Assembly (NCBI GenBank): GCA_034429215.1
Contig: DAOUGI010000109.1
Span: forward strand, 1-64,000
Source: JAFGOG01 sp034429215
Lineage (GTDB): Bacteria; Chloroflexota; Anaerolineae; JAAYZQ01
Direction of reading: 5' to 3'
Length of the DNA stretch: 64,000 nt
Positions 17,905 through 26,133 of the stretch are shown here, piece by piece; position 1 is the first letter of the stretch, and each line of letters starts with the position of its first letter. Position numbers and translations under genes: made by a program. The notes under the pieces were generated by a model. The model made no database searches. It was not told where the DNA came from and saw nothing but the letters and a program-made list of their open reading frames with translations.

Positions 17905-20352
17905 ATGCAGGATTTCGAAAAACTTGGCGTATTCTACCTGGGCCGGCAGTATGACCTCAAGGAGAAAAAGCTGAAAGACGGGCTGCTGTTGTACGATGCC
18001 AAGGACCTGGTCACCCACGCGGTGATCGTGGGCATGACCGGCAGCGGCAAGACGGGCCTGGGGATCGACCTGATCGAGGAGGCAGCGCTGGATGGGGTGC
18101 CGGTGATCGCCATCGATCCCAAGGGCGACATGGGCAACCTGCTGCTGACCTTTCCGGAGCTCAGCGGTGAGGATTTCCTGCCCTGGATCAACGAGGACGA
18201 TGCCCGCCAAGCCGGCGTGTCGACGCAGGAATACGCCGACCAGCAGGCGGCGATGTGGAAGAAGGGGTTGGCCGACTGGGGTCAGAGTGGGGATCGGATC
18301 GCGCGGCTGCGCAGCGCGGCCGAGTTTGTGATCTATACCCCCGGCAGCAACGCCGGCGTGCCGATCTCGATCTTGAAATCGTTCGCCGCGCCGGGGCAGG
18401 CGATCGTCGAGGACAATGACCTGCTACGCGAGCGGATCACCACGACGGCGACCAGCCTGCTGACGTTGGTCGGGATCGAGGCCGACCCGGTGCAGAGCCG
18501 GGAGCACATCCTGCTGTCGACGATCATGGACTATGCCTGGCGGCACGAAGAGGACCTGGACCTGGCAAAGATCATCCAGCAGGTGCAGGAACCGCCGGTG
18601 AGCAAGGTGGGGGTGCTGGACATCGAGTCGTTCTATCCCGCCAGGGACCGCTTCGGGCTGGTGATGGCCCTAAACAACCTGCTGGCCTCGCCGGGGTTCA
18701 ACGCCTGGCTGGAAGGGGAAGCGCTGGACATCGGCCAGATCCTGCACACTAAGAGGGGCAAGCCGCGGGTGGCGATCTTTAACATATCGCACCTGAGCGA
18801 TCCGGAGCGGATGTTCTTTGTGCCGCTGCTGCTCAACCAGGTGCTGGGGTGGATGCGCTCGCAGCCGGGCACGACCAGCCTGCGGGCCATCGTCTACATG
18901 GACGAGGTGTTTGGCTACTTCCCGCCGTTGAGCAACCCGCCGTCCAAGCTGCCGATGCTGACGCTGCTGAAGCAGGCGCGGGCGTATGGGGTGGGCATGG
19001 TGCTGTCGACGCAAAACCCGGTGGACCTGGATTACAAAGGGCTGTCCAACGCCGGGACCTGGTTCATCGGCCGGCTGCAGACCGAGCGGGACAAGGCACG
19101 CTTGCTCGACGGGCTGGAGGGCGCTTCGGTAGCCGCCCAAGCTGGGTTCGACCGCCAGGATCTGGAGCGGACGATCTCGGCGCTTGGCAAGCGGGTGTTC
19201 CTGATGAACAACATCCACGACTCGGTGCCGGATCTGTTCCAGACACGGTTCGCGATGTCTTACTTGCCCGGGCCGCTGACCCGCGACCAGATCAAAGATC
19301 TGATGGCTTCCTACAAAGCCGACGCGGGGCCGGTTGCGACCGGAGGGAGTCTGGCCAAGGCAGAGTTGGCTGCCGCCGGCGCCGGAGTAGCCGCCGCGGC
19401 TGCCGGAGGCCCGCCGGCGCTGTCGCCGGACGTGCCGCGCTTTTATATCCCGATCCGCGGCCGGACGCCGCGCGGCAGCAGCCTGGTCTACACGCCACGG
19501 ATCGTGGGCGCGGCCCAGGTGCGGTTTGCCGATGCCAAAACCAGGGTGCACTATGCCCGGCCGGGGGTGTGGCTGACGCCGATTACCGACGAGGCGATCC
19601 CGGTCGATTGGGAACAGGCCGAGTCGATCGATCTGGCTGTGTCGGACCTGGGCAAGGAGCCAGAGGAGGATGCCCGCTACGGCGACCTGCCAAGTGCGGC
19701 TACCCAGGCGCGAAGCTATGCGGCCTGGACGAAGGACCTGACCGGGTGGCTGTACGCCACGCAGGCGCTCGAGCTGTTTATGAGTCCCAGCCTGAAAGAG
19801 GTGTCACAGCCGGGTGAAGAGGAGCGCGATTTCCGCATCCGGCTCCAGCAGTCGGCGCGTGAGGTGCGAGACGAGGAGCTCGACAAGCTGCGGGCCAAGT
19901 ACGCGGCCAAGATCGAATCGGCACAAGAGCAGCTTCGCAAGGCCGAACAGGCCGCCGATCGCGAGGCAAGCCAGGCGAAACAGGCTCACCTGTCGACCGG
20001 TTTGTCGATAGGTGGAACGCTGCTGAGCCTCTTTGGCAAGAAAAAGATCAGCGCCTCGGCGATCGGCAAGGTGGCGAGCGCGGCGAAAGGCGCGGGCCGG
20101 TCGTCGCAGCAGCAGAGTGACGTAGCGCGGGCCAAGCAAACGGTCGAGGTCAAGGAGCAAAGGCTGAAGGACCTGGAGGCCGAGCTGCAGGAGCAGGTAG
20201 ACGCGATGGAGGAGCGGCTCGACCCGGCAACCGAGATCTTGGACACGGTGGCGATCAAGCCCAAGAAGGCCGATATCACCGTCGATCTGGTGGCGCTGGC
20301 CTGGGCACCGCATTGGGTGGACGATACGGGCATTGCGACACCGGCGTGGTAG
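17905..20352 (+). CDS. HerA/VirB4-like P-loop ATPase with C-terminal coiled coil
   Basis: Cytoplasmic ATPase of 815 aa of the HerA/FtsK superfamily (DUF853-like). Walker A is GMTGSGKT (43-50), followed by VIAIDPKGDMGNLL; Walker B is IVYMDEVFGY (about 328-337), followed by LLKQARAYGVGMVLSTQNPVDLD, which resembles the sensor segment of this superfamily. The C-terminal third has an Ala-rich hinge (about 490-505), a domain with conserved W and P, and a long charged coiled coil (about 640-770) interrupted by a Gly/Ser/Lys-rich loop. AAGGAGG precedes the ATG. HerA proteins pump DNA in end resection, but no NurA or other nuclease is adjacent, so the DNA or peptide substrate is open. Confidence 0.82.
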   Translation: MQDFEKLGVFYLGRQYDLKEKKLKDGLLLYDAKDLVTHAVIVGMTGSGKTGLGIDLIEEAALDGVPVIAIDPKGDMGNLLLTFPELSGEDFLPWINEDDARQAGVSTQEYADQQAAMWKKGLADWGQSGDRIARLRSAAEFVIYTPGSNAGVPISILKSFAAPGQAIVEDNDLLRERITTTATSLLTLVGIEADPVQSREHILLSTIMDYAWRHEEDLDLAKIIQQVQEPPVSKVGVLDIESFYPARDRFGLVMALNNLLASPGFNAWLEGEALDIGQILHTKRGKPRVAIFNISHLSDPERMFFVPLLLNQVLGWMRSQPGTTSLRAIVYMDEVFGYFPPLSNPPSKLPMLTLLKQARAYGVGMVLSTQNPVDLDYKGLSNAGTWFIGRLQTERDKARLLDGLEGASVAAQAGFDRQDLERTISALGKRVFLMNNIHDSVPDLFQTRFAMSYLPGPLTRDQIKDLMASYKADAGPVATGGSLAKAELAAAGAGVAAAAAGGPPALSPDVPRFYIPIRGRTPRGSSLVYTPRIVGAAQVRFADAKTRVHYARPGVWLTPITDEAIPVDWEQAESIDLAVSDLGKEPEEDARYGDLPSAATQARSYAAWTKDLTGWLYATQALELFMSPSLKEVSQPGEEERDFRIRLQQSAREVRDEELDKLRAKYAAKIESAQEQLRKAEQAADREASQAKQAHLSTGLSIGGTLLSLFGKKKISASAIGKVASAAKGAGRSSQQQSDVARAKQTVEVKEQRLKDLEAELQEQVDAMEERLDPATEILDTVAIKPKKADITVDLVALAWAPHWVDDTGIATPAW

Positions 20353-20437
20353 GCGCGGCACGACAGATACGCGGATGGGTTGGATTGCACAGGACGCGAA
20401 AGAGTGTGAATCGCGCTTCTGATTTGGGGGTACAGGG

Positions 20438-22279
20438 TTGAGGTCGAAAGAGTTTCCGGCGGGACAGGTGCCGGCGCCGAGCGTGGCGCCGGCCGGGCAA
20501 CGGCCCGTTAAGAGCGAGGGCGTTTCGCCCCTACGGATGATAGCGGTCTTGCTTGTCCTAATGGTCATCGCTGGGGTGGCTACGCTGGTTGTCCTCGAGC
20601 TGTGGCTGGTCGACCGGATCGTGCCCGGGGTGTATGTTTGGGATGTGGATATGGGCGGGCTGACGCGTGACGAGGCGACGGCCCGCCTGTCAGAGTTTCG
20701 CTACCCCGCCGACCGGTGGGTCACGCTACGCTACGGGAACCAGACCTGGCCGGTGGACCCCGGCGAGATGGGGGCCTATCTGGACGTACCGGCCACGGTT
20801 GAAGCAGGGCTGGCGGTGGGCCACGGCGGCGGACTGATGGCTCGGCTGGGAGAGCAGGCCAAGACACTGTTGAACGGCCGCCTGCTGCTGCCGGCGTTTG
20901 GATTCAACGTGGGCAGCGGAATGATCTTTGTCAGCCGGGTGGCGCGCGAGGTGAATACACCGCTGCGCAACGCCAGCCTAAAGCTGAACGACGATCTGCG
21001 CGTGGAGGTGATCCCCGGCCAGATGGGGCGCGAGGTCGATGAAGAGGCGACGCGCCAGGCTCTGGTCGAGCGGATCTCGGCCATGACCGGCGGTGAGGTG
21101 CCGCTGGCGATCCAGGAGAGCCAGCCGCTGTTGATGGATGTCAGTGCCGCCCAAACTCAGGTGGAGCGAATCGTCAGCGGGCCGATGACTCTCAACGGGC
21201 CGGAAGGGGGATCGTGGACTATCGAGCCCAAAACCCTGGCCGAGTGGTTGACCCTGCGGCCCGTCGCCGGGGCCGATGGCCAGTTCGGCTTGGAGGTCAG
21301 CCTCGACCCCGGGCAGGCGGGCCGCCTGGCGCAAGAGATTGCTACCCAGGTGGACCGGCCGCCACAGAACGCCCAGTTCCGTTTCGACGATGCCAGCGGC
21401 AGCCTGGTGACGGTTGCCGACAGCGTGACGGGGCGGACGCTGGACGTGACGGCGACCCTGGCGGTGATCGAGGGGGCGGCAGCCGGTGACGTCCCCTCTG
21501 GCCGCAGCGCCGAGCTGCCGGTGCTGGACGTCCGGCCCAAGATTGCCACCGAAGACGGTGCCAATCTGGGCATCGTCGAGCTGATCGGCGAGGGAGTGAC
21601 CAGCTATGCCGGGTCGTCGGCAGCGCGGGAGCAGAACATCGCAGTAGGGACGGCCCAGTTCGACGGGCTGCTGATCGAGCCCGGCGAGACCTTTTCGTTC
21701 AACGACTATCTGGGCGAGGTAACCAAGGAGAAAGGGTACGAGGAGGGGATCATCATCTGGGGCAACACCACCAAGGCCGACGTGGGCGGCGGGCTGTGCC
21801 AGGTGTCGTCGACGGCGTTCCGGGCGGCTTTTTGGGCCGGGCTGCCGATCGTGGAGCGGACGCCCCACTCTTTCCGGGTGAGCTACTACGAGCCGCCTAA
21901 AGGGCTGGACGCGACGATCTATTCCCCATACGTCGATCTCAAGTGGTCGAACGACACAGGGCACTATATTCTGATCCAGACCTACGTAGACCGCGACGCC
22001 AACAAGGTCACCTTCCGCTACTATGGGACCAATCCGGGGCGGACGGTGGAGATGGAGGGACCGATCGAGGCCAACCCGGCGCCGCACGGCCCGGCTGTGT
22101 ATCGCGACGACCCGACCTTGCCCAAGGGCGAGAAGAAGCAGATCGAGTGGGCCAAGGACGGGCTCGACGTGACGGTCTATCGGATCATCAAGGAGAATGG
22201 AGTGGAGGTGCGGCGGGACACCTTTTTCAGCCGCTATCTACCCTGGCAGGCAGTCTATCTGGTTGGAACAAAGGAATAG
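20438..22279 (+). CDS. VanW family protein
   Basis: Single-pass envelope protein of 613 aa. A short N-terminal cytoplasmic part is followed by one membrane helix (about 34-58). Two putative peptidoglycan-binding domains (PG_binding_4-like, with GVYVWDVDMGGLTRDEATARL) precede the VanW domain (about 410-560), marked by PGETFSFNDYLGEVT, GGGLCQVSSTAFRAAFWAGL and ERTPHSFRVSYY. VanW occurs near some glycopeptide-resistance loci, but its activity is unknown and this one has no van genes around it. The start is TTG at 20438 with a GGGGG-type site; ATG 20537 would begin right at the helix. Part of the N-terminus looks derived from a dispersed repeat. Confidence 0.87.
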   Translation: MRSKEFPAGQVPAPSVAPAGQRPVKSEGVSPLRMIAVLLVLMVIAGVATLVVLELWLVDRIVPGVYVWDVDMGGLTRDEATARLSEFRYPADRWVTLRYGNQTWPVDPGEMGAYLDVPATVEAGLAVGHGGGLMARLGEQAKTLLNGRLLLPAFGFNVGSGMIFVSRVAREVNTPLRNASLKLNDDLRVEVIPGQMGREVDEEATRQALVERISAMTGGEVPLAIQESQPLLMDVSAAQTQVERIVSGPMTLNGPEGGSWTIEPKTLAEWLTLRPVAGADGQFGLEVSLDPGQAGRLAQEIATQVDRPPQNAQFRFDDASGSLVTVADSVTGRTLDVTATLAVIEGAAAGDVPSGRSAELPVLDVRPKIATEDGANLGIVELIGEGVTSYAGSSAAREQNIAVGTAQFDGLLIEPGETFSFNDYLGEVTKEKGYEEGIIIWGNTTKADVGGGLCQVSSTAFRAAFWAGLPIVERTPHSFRVSYYEPPKGLDATIYSPYVDLKWSNDTGHYILIQTYVDRDANKVTFRYYGTNPGRTVEMEGPIEANPAPHGPAVYRDDPTLPKGEKKQIEWAKDGLDVTVYRIIKENGVEVRRDTFFSRYLPWQAVYLVGTKE

Positions 22280-22291
22280 GATAATCCCCCC

Positions 22292-23137
22292 TTGAAGGCT
22301 ACATCGATAAAGTCTATGTCACTTTTTCAATCGGGATGCTATTCGACCGGCTGGATCAAGGACTTTTACACCCAGGCCGGCATCTGGTGGGGGGCCGAGC
22401 CGCACGACGATCCGGGGGATCACCAGGCCCGCGCAGCGATCGTCGAGCGGCTGCACGGACCGGGCAAGTGGCGGGTATTGGACCTTGGCACAGGGTCGGG
22501 GTTTACGGCGGCGGCCATGGCCGATGCCGGCCATGCGGTGGTCGGGGTAGAGCTGAACCCGACCGACATCGCCTACGCCCAGGACCTGCTGGCAGTCCCC
22601 CGGCCGGGGTCGTTGTCGATAGTGGAAGGCGACTATTACACCGTCGAGCTGGATGGACGCTTTGACGTGGTCTGCTGGTGGCAGGGGTTCGGCCTGGGCT
22701 CGGACGCCGATCAGCGCCGCATGCTGCGCCGCATCGCCCACGAATGGCTGGCACCGGGCGGCTGTGCCCTGATCGATGTGTACAACCCCACCTGGGCAGC
22801 TCGCCGCGCCGGCAAGGCGGTCCAGTTGGATGCACTCGAAGGTGTGCCGGGTTCCGTGGACATGATCGAGCGCAGCCACTTTGACCCGGTATACAGCCGC
22901 TGGATCGATGAGTGGCAGCCCGTCGCCGATCCGGATAAAGCGCTGGCGCAGACGGTCCGCTGCTACACGCCGGCAGACTTGTTGCTGCTGTTGGAGGGCA
23001 CCGGCCTGGCTTTGCAGCGGGTCGAGCTGGACGGCCAGGAGGTCGATTTTTCGAGCGGCCGGATCACATTGTCTGAGAAGTTGCTGGAGGCCTGGGCCTA
23101 CCTGGCCCGGCTGGTCCCGGCAGGCGGCGCGAGTTAA
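22292..23137 (+). CDS. Class I SAM-dependent methyltransferase
   Basis: Cytoplasmic methyltransferase of 281 aa. Motif I is VLDLGTGSGFTAAAMADAG (about 62-80), with the acidic ribose-binding residue in VVGVELN and a later VVCWWQGFG stretch. The substrate cannot be told from sequence. The TTG start at 22292 lies 12 nt after the VanW stop; ATG at 22316 is an alternative. A GNAT gene follows after 7 nt, so VanW, methyltransferase and GNAT likely form one transcription unit ending in the hairpin at 23618. Confidence 0.8.
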   Translation: MKATSIKSMSLFQSGCYSTGWIKDFYTQAGIWWGAEPHDDPGDHQARAAIVERLHGPGKWRVLDLGTGSGFTAAAMADAGHAVVGVELNPTDIAYAQDLLAVPRPGSLSIVEGDYYTVELDGRFDVVCWWQGFGLGSDADQRRMLRRIAHEWLAPGGCALIDVYNPTWAARRAGKAVQLDALEGVPGSVDMIERSHFDPVYSRWIDEWQPVADPDKALAQTVRCYTPADLLLLLEGTGLALQRVELDGQEVDFSSGRITLSEKLLEAWAYLARLVPAGGAS

Positions 23138-23144
23138 GCAACCT

Positions 23145-23606
23145 ATGAGTTTTGATATCGACGGGCCATATCTTGGAAAAGCAGCGGCCTGCGAGCCGGT
23201 CTTGCGCTCTCTGCCCGCCTGGTTCGGCATCGAAGAAGCTATCGTCCACTATGTGGGCGAAATTGACCACTTGCCCACTTTCCTGGCCGGCGACTCGGGA
23301 GGTTTGATAGGCTTTGTGAGCCTCAAGCAGCACAACCCCTCTTCGGCCGAGGTGTATGTTATGGCGATCAGGCAGGAGGTGCACCGGCAGGGGGTCGGCC
23401 GGGCGCTCATCGAGCGGGCTAGGGAGTGGCTGAGGGTCCAAGGTGTCGAGTATTTGCAGGTCAAGACGCTGGGGCCGTCGCATCCCGACGCCGGCTATGC
23501 CAAGACCCGGGCTTTTTACGGTGCGGTGGGGTTCAGGCCACTGGAAGAGCTCACTGAGCTGTGGGATGAGCGGAACCCCTGCTTGATCATGGTCCAGCGG
23601 TTGTGA
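23145..23606 (+). CDS. GNAT family N-acetyltransferase
   Basis: Acetyltransferase-fold protein of 153 aa. The acetyl-CoA motif A is EVYVMAIRQEVHRQGVGRALIERA (QGVGRA loop), followed by the C-terminal TRAFYGAVGFRPLEEL typical of GNATs. The start at 23145 follows the methyltransferase stop closely; the longer open frame from 22881 overlaps that gene and is not used. Acceptor unknown. Confidence 0.87.
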   Translation: MSFDIDGPYLGKAAACEPVLRSLPAWFGIEEAIVHYVGEIDHLPTFLAGDSGGLIGFVSLKQHNPSSAEVYVMAIRQEVHRQGVGRALIERAREWLRVQGVEYLQVKTLGPSHPDAGYAKTRAFYGAVGFRPLEELTELWDERNPCLIMVQRL

Positions 23607-23617
23607 TGTTAATAAGG

Positions 23618-23652
23618 AACCCTCCCGCAGGCACGCAGCCTGCGGGAGGGTT
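23618..23652. terminator. Terminator between convergent GNAT and VIT/VWA genes
   Basis: Perfect stem AACCCTCCCGCAGGC / GCCTGCGGGAGGGTT with a 5-nt loop, followed by TCTTGGTTTT on the plus strand. Confidence 0.85.
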
Positions 23653-23666
23653 CTTGGTTTTGTGGG

Positions 23667-26003
23667 TTACTGCCCCTGTAGCTGACCGGTGATGTTTTTG
23701 ATCAGGTCGATGATCATCTGGATGACAGCTTGGATCAGGCTGTCCTCCTGGCCGATCGCCTGACCGGCGTCTGGTGTGGATTCGGGAGCCGGGGTGACCG
23801 CCGGCACACTCAGCGGCGGGGCGTCGCCTTCGCGTACCTCGTAAGCAGCGCCGTCGAGCACGACGATGACGTGATCGCCCACCGCCAGGTACTTGCCCCA
23901 CTCGGGCCGGGAAGCGACCAGGGCAAAATAGTCGTCCGAGCCAAAGCCAACCGGCGCCGGCGCCATCTTGTCGGGATCGAAGGTCGTGTCGGTCCAGGTG
24001 CCCTCGCTAAAGATAAAGGTCTTGTCGCCGACATACTTGACAGGGCTGATCAGGTTGCCGTGCTGGTCCTTGGCGCCGGCCATCTCGACCACCTGGGTCG
24101 GCATCACCACTGCAGCGGGAGCATGGGCCTGGGACAGCTCCTTTTCGACCTCACTGCGCTGCACCGCTTCGCCGCCGACGGCGGGCGCGGCGGTAGCCGC
24201 GGCTGCCACCTGGTCGGAAATGCCCTGCCTGCCGGCCTCGCTCAGCGCCAGCTCTGTCTCTTCGACGAGAAACGAGGTGTAGGGGGTGATGATGCCGTAG
24301 CGGATCGACAGGTTTACGATCTCGTCGACCATCTCCTTGTCTTCACCATGGAGGCGGATCTGCTGCAGCAGGGTGCCTATCTTGCGCGTGGCCCACAACC
24401 GGGCGATGAAATCTTGGCCGCCTTCCCGCTCAAAGGTCACGCCGTCGTAGGTGAACCTTTGGATCTGGCCGTTGACCTGACCATTGAGGGTGATTGTCGT
24501 GTCGCCGCCGTCGCGATAGCGGCCGACGACGGCCAGTTGCGTCCCGGCAAACAGGTCGGGCAGCGGGTAGGGGTAGACGTCGTCTACCTGGATCCCGCCC
24601 CAGTTGATGGCGATGTCTGACAGGAGCGGGGTGCTGACCTTGGCGTAAAAGGCTGACACCTTTTCGTCGATCGCCTCTTCGGGGCGGACGTAGCCGCTGG
24701 CGCCGCGGTGGTTCTGAGCGATCGTGTCGAGCAGGACGGTGTTGACGTCATAACCGACGCCAAAGGGAAAGATGCGCACGTTGTCGGGCGCGGCGTCACC
24801 GGCGTTGTCGATGATCCGGGTCACGTCGGTCTCGCCCATCGTCGGCAGACCGTCGGTCAGGAAGATCAGGATCGCCGGCCGCTCGGGATCGACCATGTCC
24901 AGCGCCTCGAGCAGGGCGCGGTTGATGTCGGTCGACCCGGCGGCCTCCAGGCGGGCAACGAAATCGAGGGCCTCGCCCCGCTCGTCGGCCGAAACCAACT
25001 CGCGGTTGTAGGCCCGGGTGCTGGTGCTAAAGGCGATGACGCTAAAGCGGTCCTCGTCGTTCAGGTTGTCCAGGACAAAGCTGAGCGCCTGTTTGGCCTG
25101 CTCGATCTTTTGACCGTTCATCGAGCCGGAAACGTCGAGCACCAGGATCACGTCCTTGGCGATCACGTTCTTGGTATCGATCTCAACCCTGGGCGCAGCC
25201 AGGAGCAGGAAAAAGCCCTCACCCCGGCCGTCCGGCCTGTAGCTGAGCAGGTTGAGGCCGACCTCTTCCGGCGAGATGGTGTAATAGAGGACAAAGTCAC
25301 GGTCGGGCTTGACGTTGGACTCTTCATAGCCGATCGTCGCCCCGTAATCGCCGTCACGGACGACATCCACGTCATGGCTGGGAGAGTAGATCGCCTTGAT
25401 CGCCTCGCCGCTCTTGACGGTGACGCTGACCGACACCTCTTCCAGCGGCTTGGCCGAGAACTTTTCGGTGTTCAGCGGGTAGACATACTCGACCAGACCG
25501 TTGTCCAGCTTGAGCACCTGGCTGTACTCGATCTCGATGCGCCGCTCACCGCCGGCCGGGATGGGATAGATGCTGGCCTGGAAGGCGTTGCGGCCGACAT
25601 ATTCGAGGAGGGCCGGGTCGCGCCGCTTGCGGACGATCTCTTCGTAGATGCGGCGAGCCTCTTCGCGCTGCAAAACCTGGCCGGCCAGTTTTTGGCCGTC
25701 GACCCACATCGTAAACTCACCGATGGCCGCCTCCTCGGGCAGGGGAAAGAGGTAAGTGCCTTCGATCTCATGCCGGCCCTCGTTAACAAAAATCTGGTCG
25801 ACGTGGGTGGTAGCCACCTGGTTGTCGATGGTGACGGTGACACGGTGGTACTTGACGGTTAGATAAGGCACGTCGACGATCGGCACATCGGGCGGCGGCA
25901 AGGGGACGATAAAGCCGTCGGCCAGGGCGGGGACCGTTGGGCCGAGCAGCAGGATCATCAAGAGCAACGCACTGGATACAAGCTGGACCCGGTTACTATT
26001 CAT
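23667..26003 (-). CDS. Secreted VIT and von Willebrand A domain protein
   Basis: Exported 778-aa protein of the inter-alpha-trypsin-inhibitor type. AAGGAG lies before ATG 26003, and the N-terminus (MNSNRVQLVSSALLLMILLLG...ALA) is a signal peptide. A VIT domain (about 45-170: VTIDNQVATTHVDQIFVNEG, EGTYLFPLPEEAAI, AFQASIYPIPAGGERRIEI) precedes a VWA domain (about 280-450) with the metal-binding motif D-V-S-G-S-M near residue 288 and later LTDGLPTMGETD. A linker and a small C-terminal domain follow. There is no LPLVxK tail and no sortase site. The role is likely Mg-dependent protein binding at the cell surface. It is divergent from the TPR gene. Confidence 0.88.
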   Translation of the reverse strand: MNSNRVQLVSSALLLMILLLGPTVPALADGFIVPLPPPDVPIVDVPYLTVKYHRVTVTIDNQVATTHVDQIFVNEGRHEIEGTYLFPLPEEAAIGEFTMWVDGQKLAGQVLQREEARRIYEEIVRKRRDPALLEYVGRNAFQASIYPIPAGGERRIEIEYSQVLKLDNGLVEYVYPLNTEKFSAKPLEEVSVSVTVKSGEAIKAIYSPSHDVDVVRDGDYGATIGYEESNVKPDRDFVLYYTISPEEVGLNLLSYRPDGRGEGFFLLLAAPRVEIDTKNVIAKDVILVLDVSGSMNGQKIEQAKQALSFVLDNLNDEDRFSVIAFSTSTRAYNRELVSADERGEALDFVARLEAAGSTDINRALLEALDMVDPERPAILIFLTDGLPTMGETDVTRIIDNAGDAAPDNVRIFPFGVGYDVNTVLLDTIAQNHRGASGYVRPEEAIDEKVSAFYAKVSTPLLSDIAINWGGIQVDDVYPYPLPDLFAGTQLAVVGRYRDGGDTTITLNGQVNGQIQRFTYDGVTFEREGGQDFIARLWATRKIGTLLQQIRLHGEDKEMVDEIVNLSIRYGIITPYTSFLVEETELALSEAGRQGISDQVAAAATAAPAVGGEAVQRSEVEKELSQAHAPAAVVMPTQVVEMAGAKDQHGNLISPVKYVGDKTFIFSEGTWTDTTFDPDKMAPAPVGFGSDDYFALVASRPEWGKYLAVGDHVIVVLDGAAYEVREGDAPPLSVPAVTPAPESTPDAGQAIGQEDSLIQAVIQMIIDLIKNITGQLQGQ

Positions 26004-26045
26004 CTCTTCATTCTCCTTATGAGTGCTGATTCCGATATTAAGACG

Positions 26046-26069
26046 CCGGAACCCGTTCTGAGGTTCCGG
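26046..26069. promoter_or_regulatory. Inverted repeat in the VIT/TPR divergent gap
   Basis: CCGGAACC (26046-26053) and GGTTCCGG (26062-26069) form an 8-bp dyad with an 8-nt centre, between the two divergent starts. It may be an operator or a relic repeat. Confidence 0.35.
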
Positions 26070-26093
26070 TGTCGCAGGGCATGATGCCTGTGT

Positions 26094-26122
26094 TTGACTT
26101 GCCGGGCATTGGGGCTTATAAT
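26094..26122 (+). promoter_or_regulatory. Promoter of the TPR membrane protein gene
   Basis: TTGACT (26094-26099), 17-nt spacer, TATAAT (26117-26122). The predicted transcript start (about 26129) is only a few nucleotides before the GTG at 26134. Confidence 0.8.
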
Positions 26123-26133
26123 GGCCTCTGGGA

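Noticed and set aside
22881..23144. N-terminally extended GNAT protein
   Set aside because: The extension lies over the methyltransferase gene in another frame; ATG 23145 fits the family start.
24708..25862. Plus-strand frame of 384 codons inside the VIT/VWA gene
   Set aside because: Shadow frame; the MIDAS and VIT motifs are on the minus strand.
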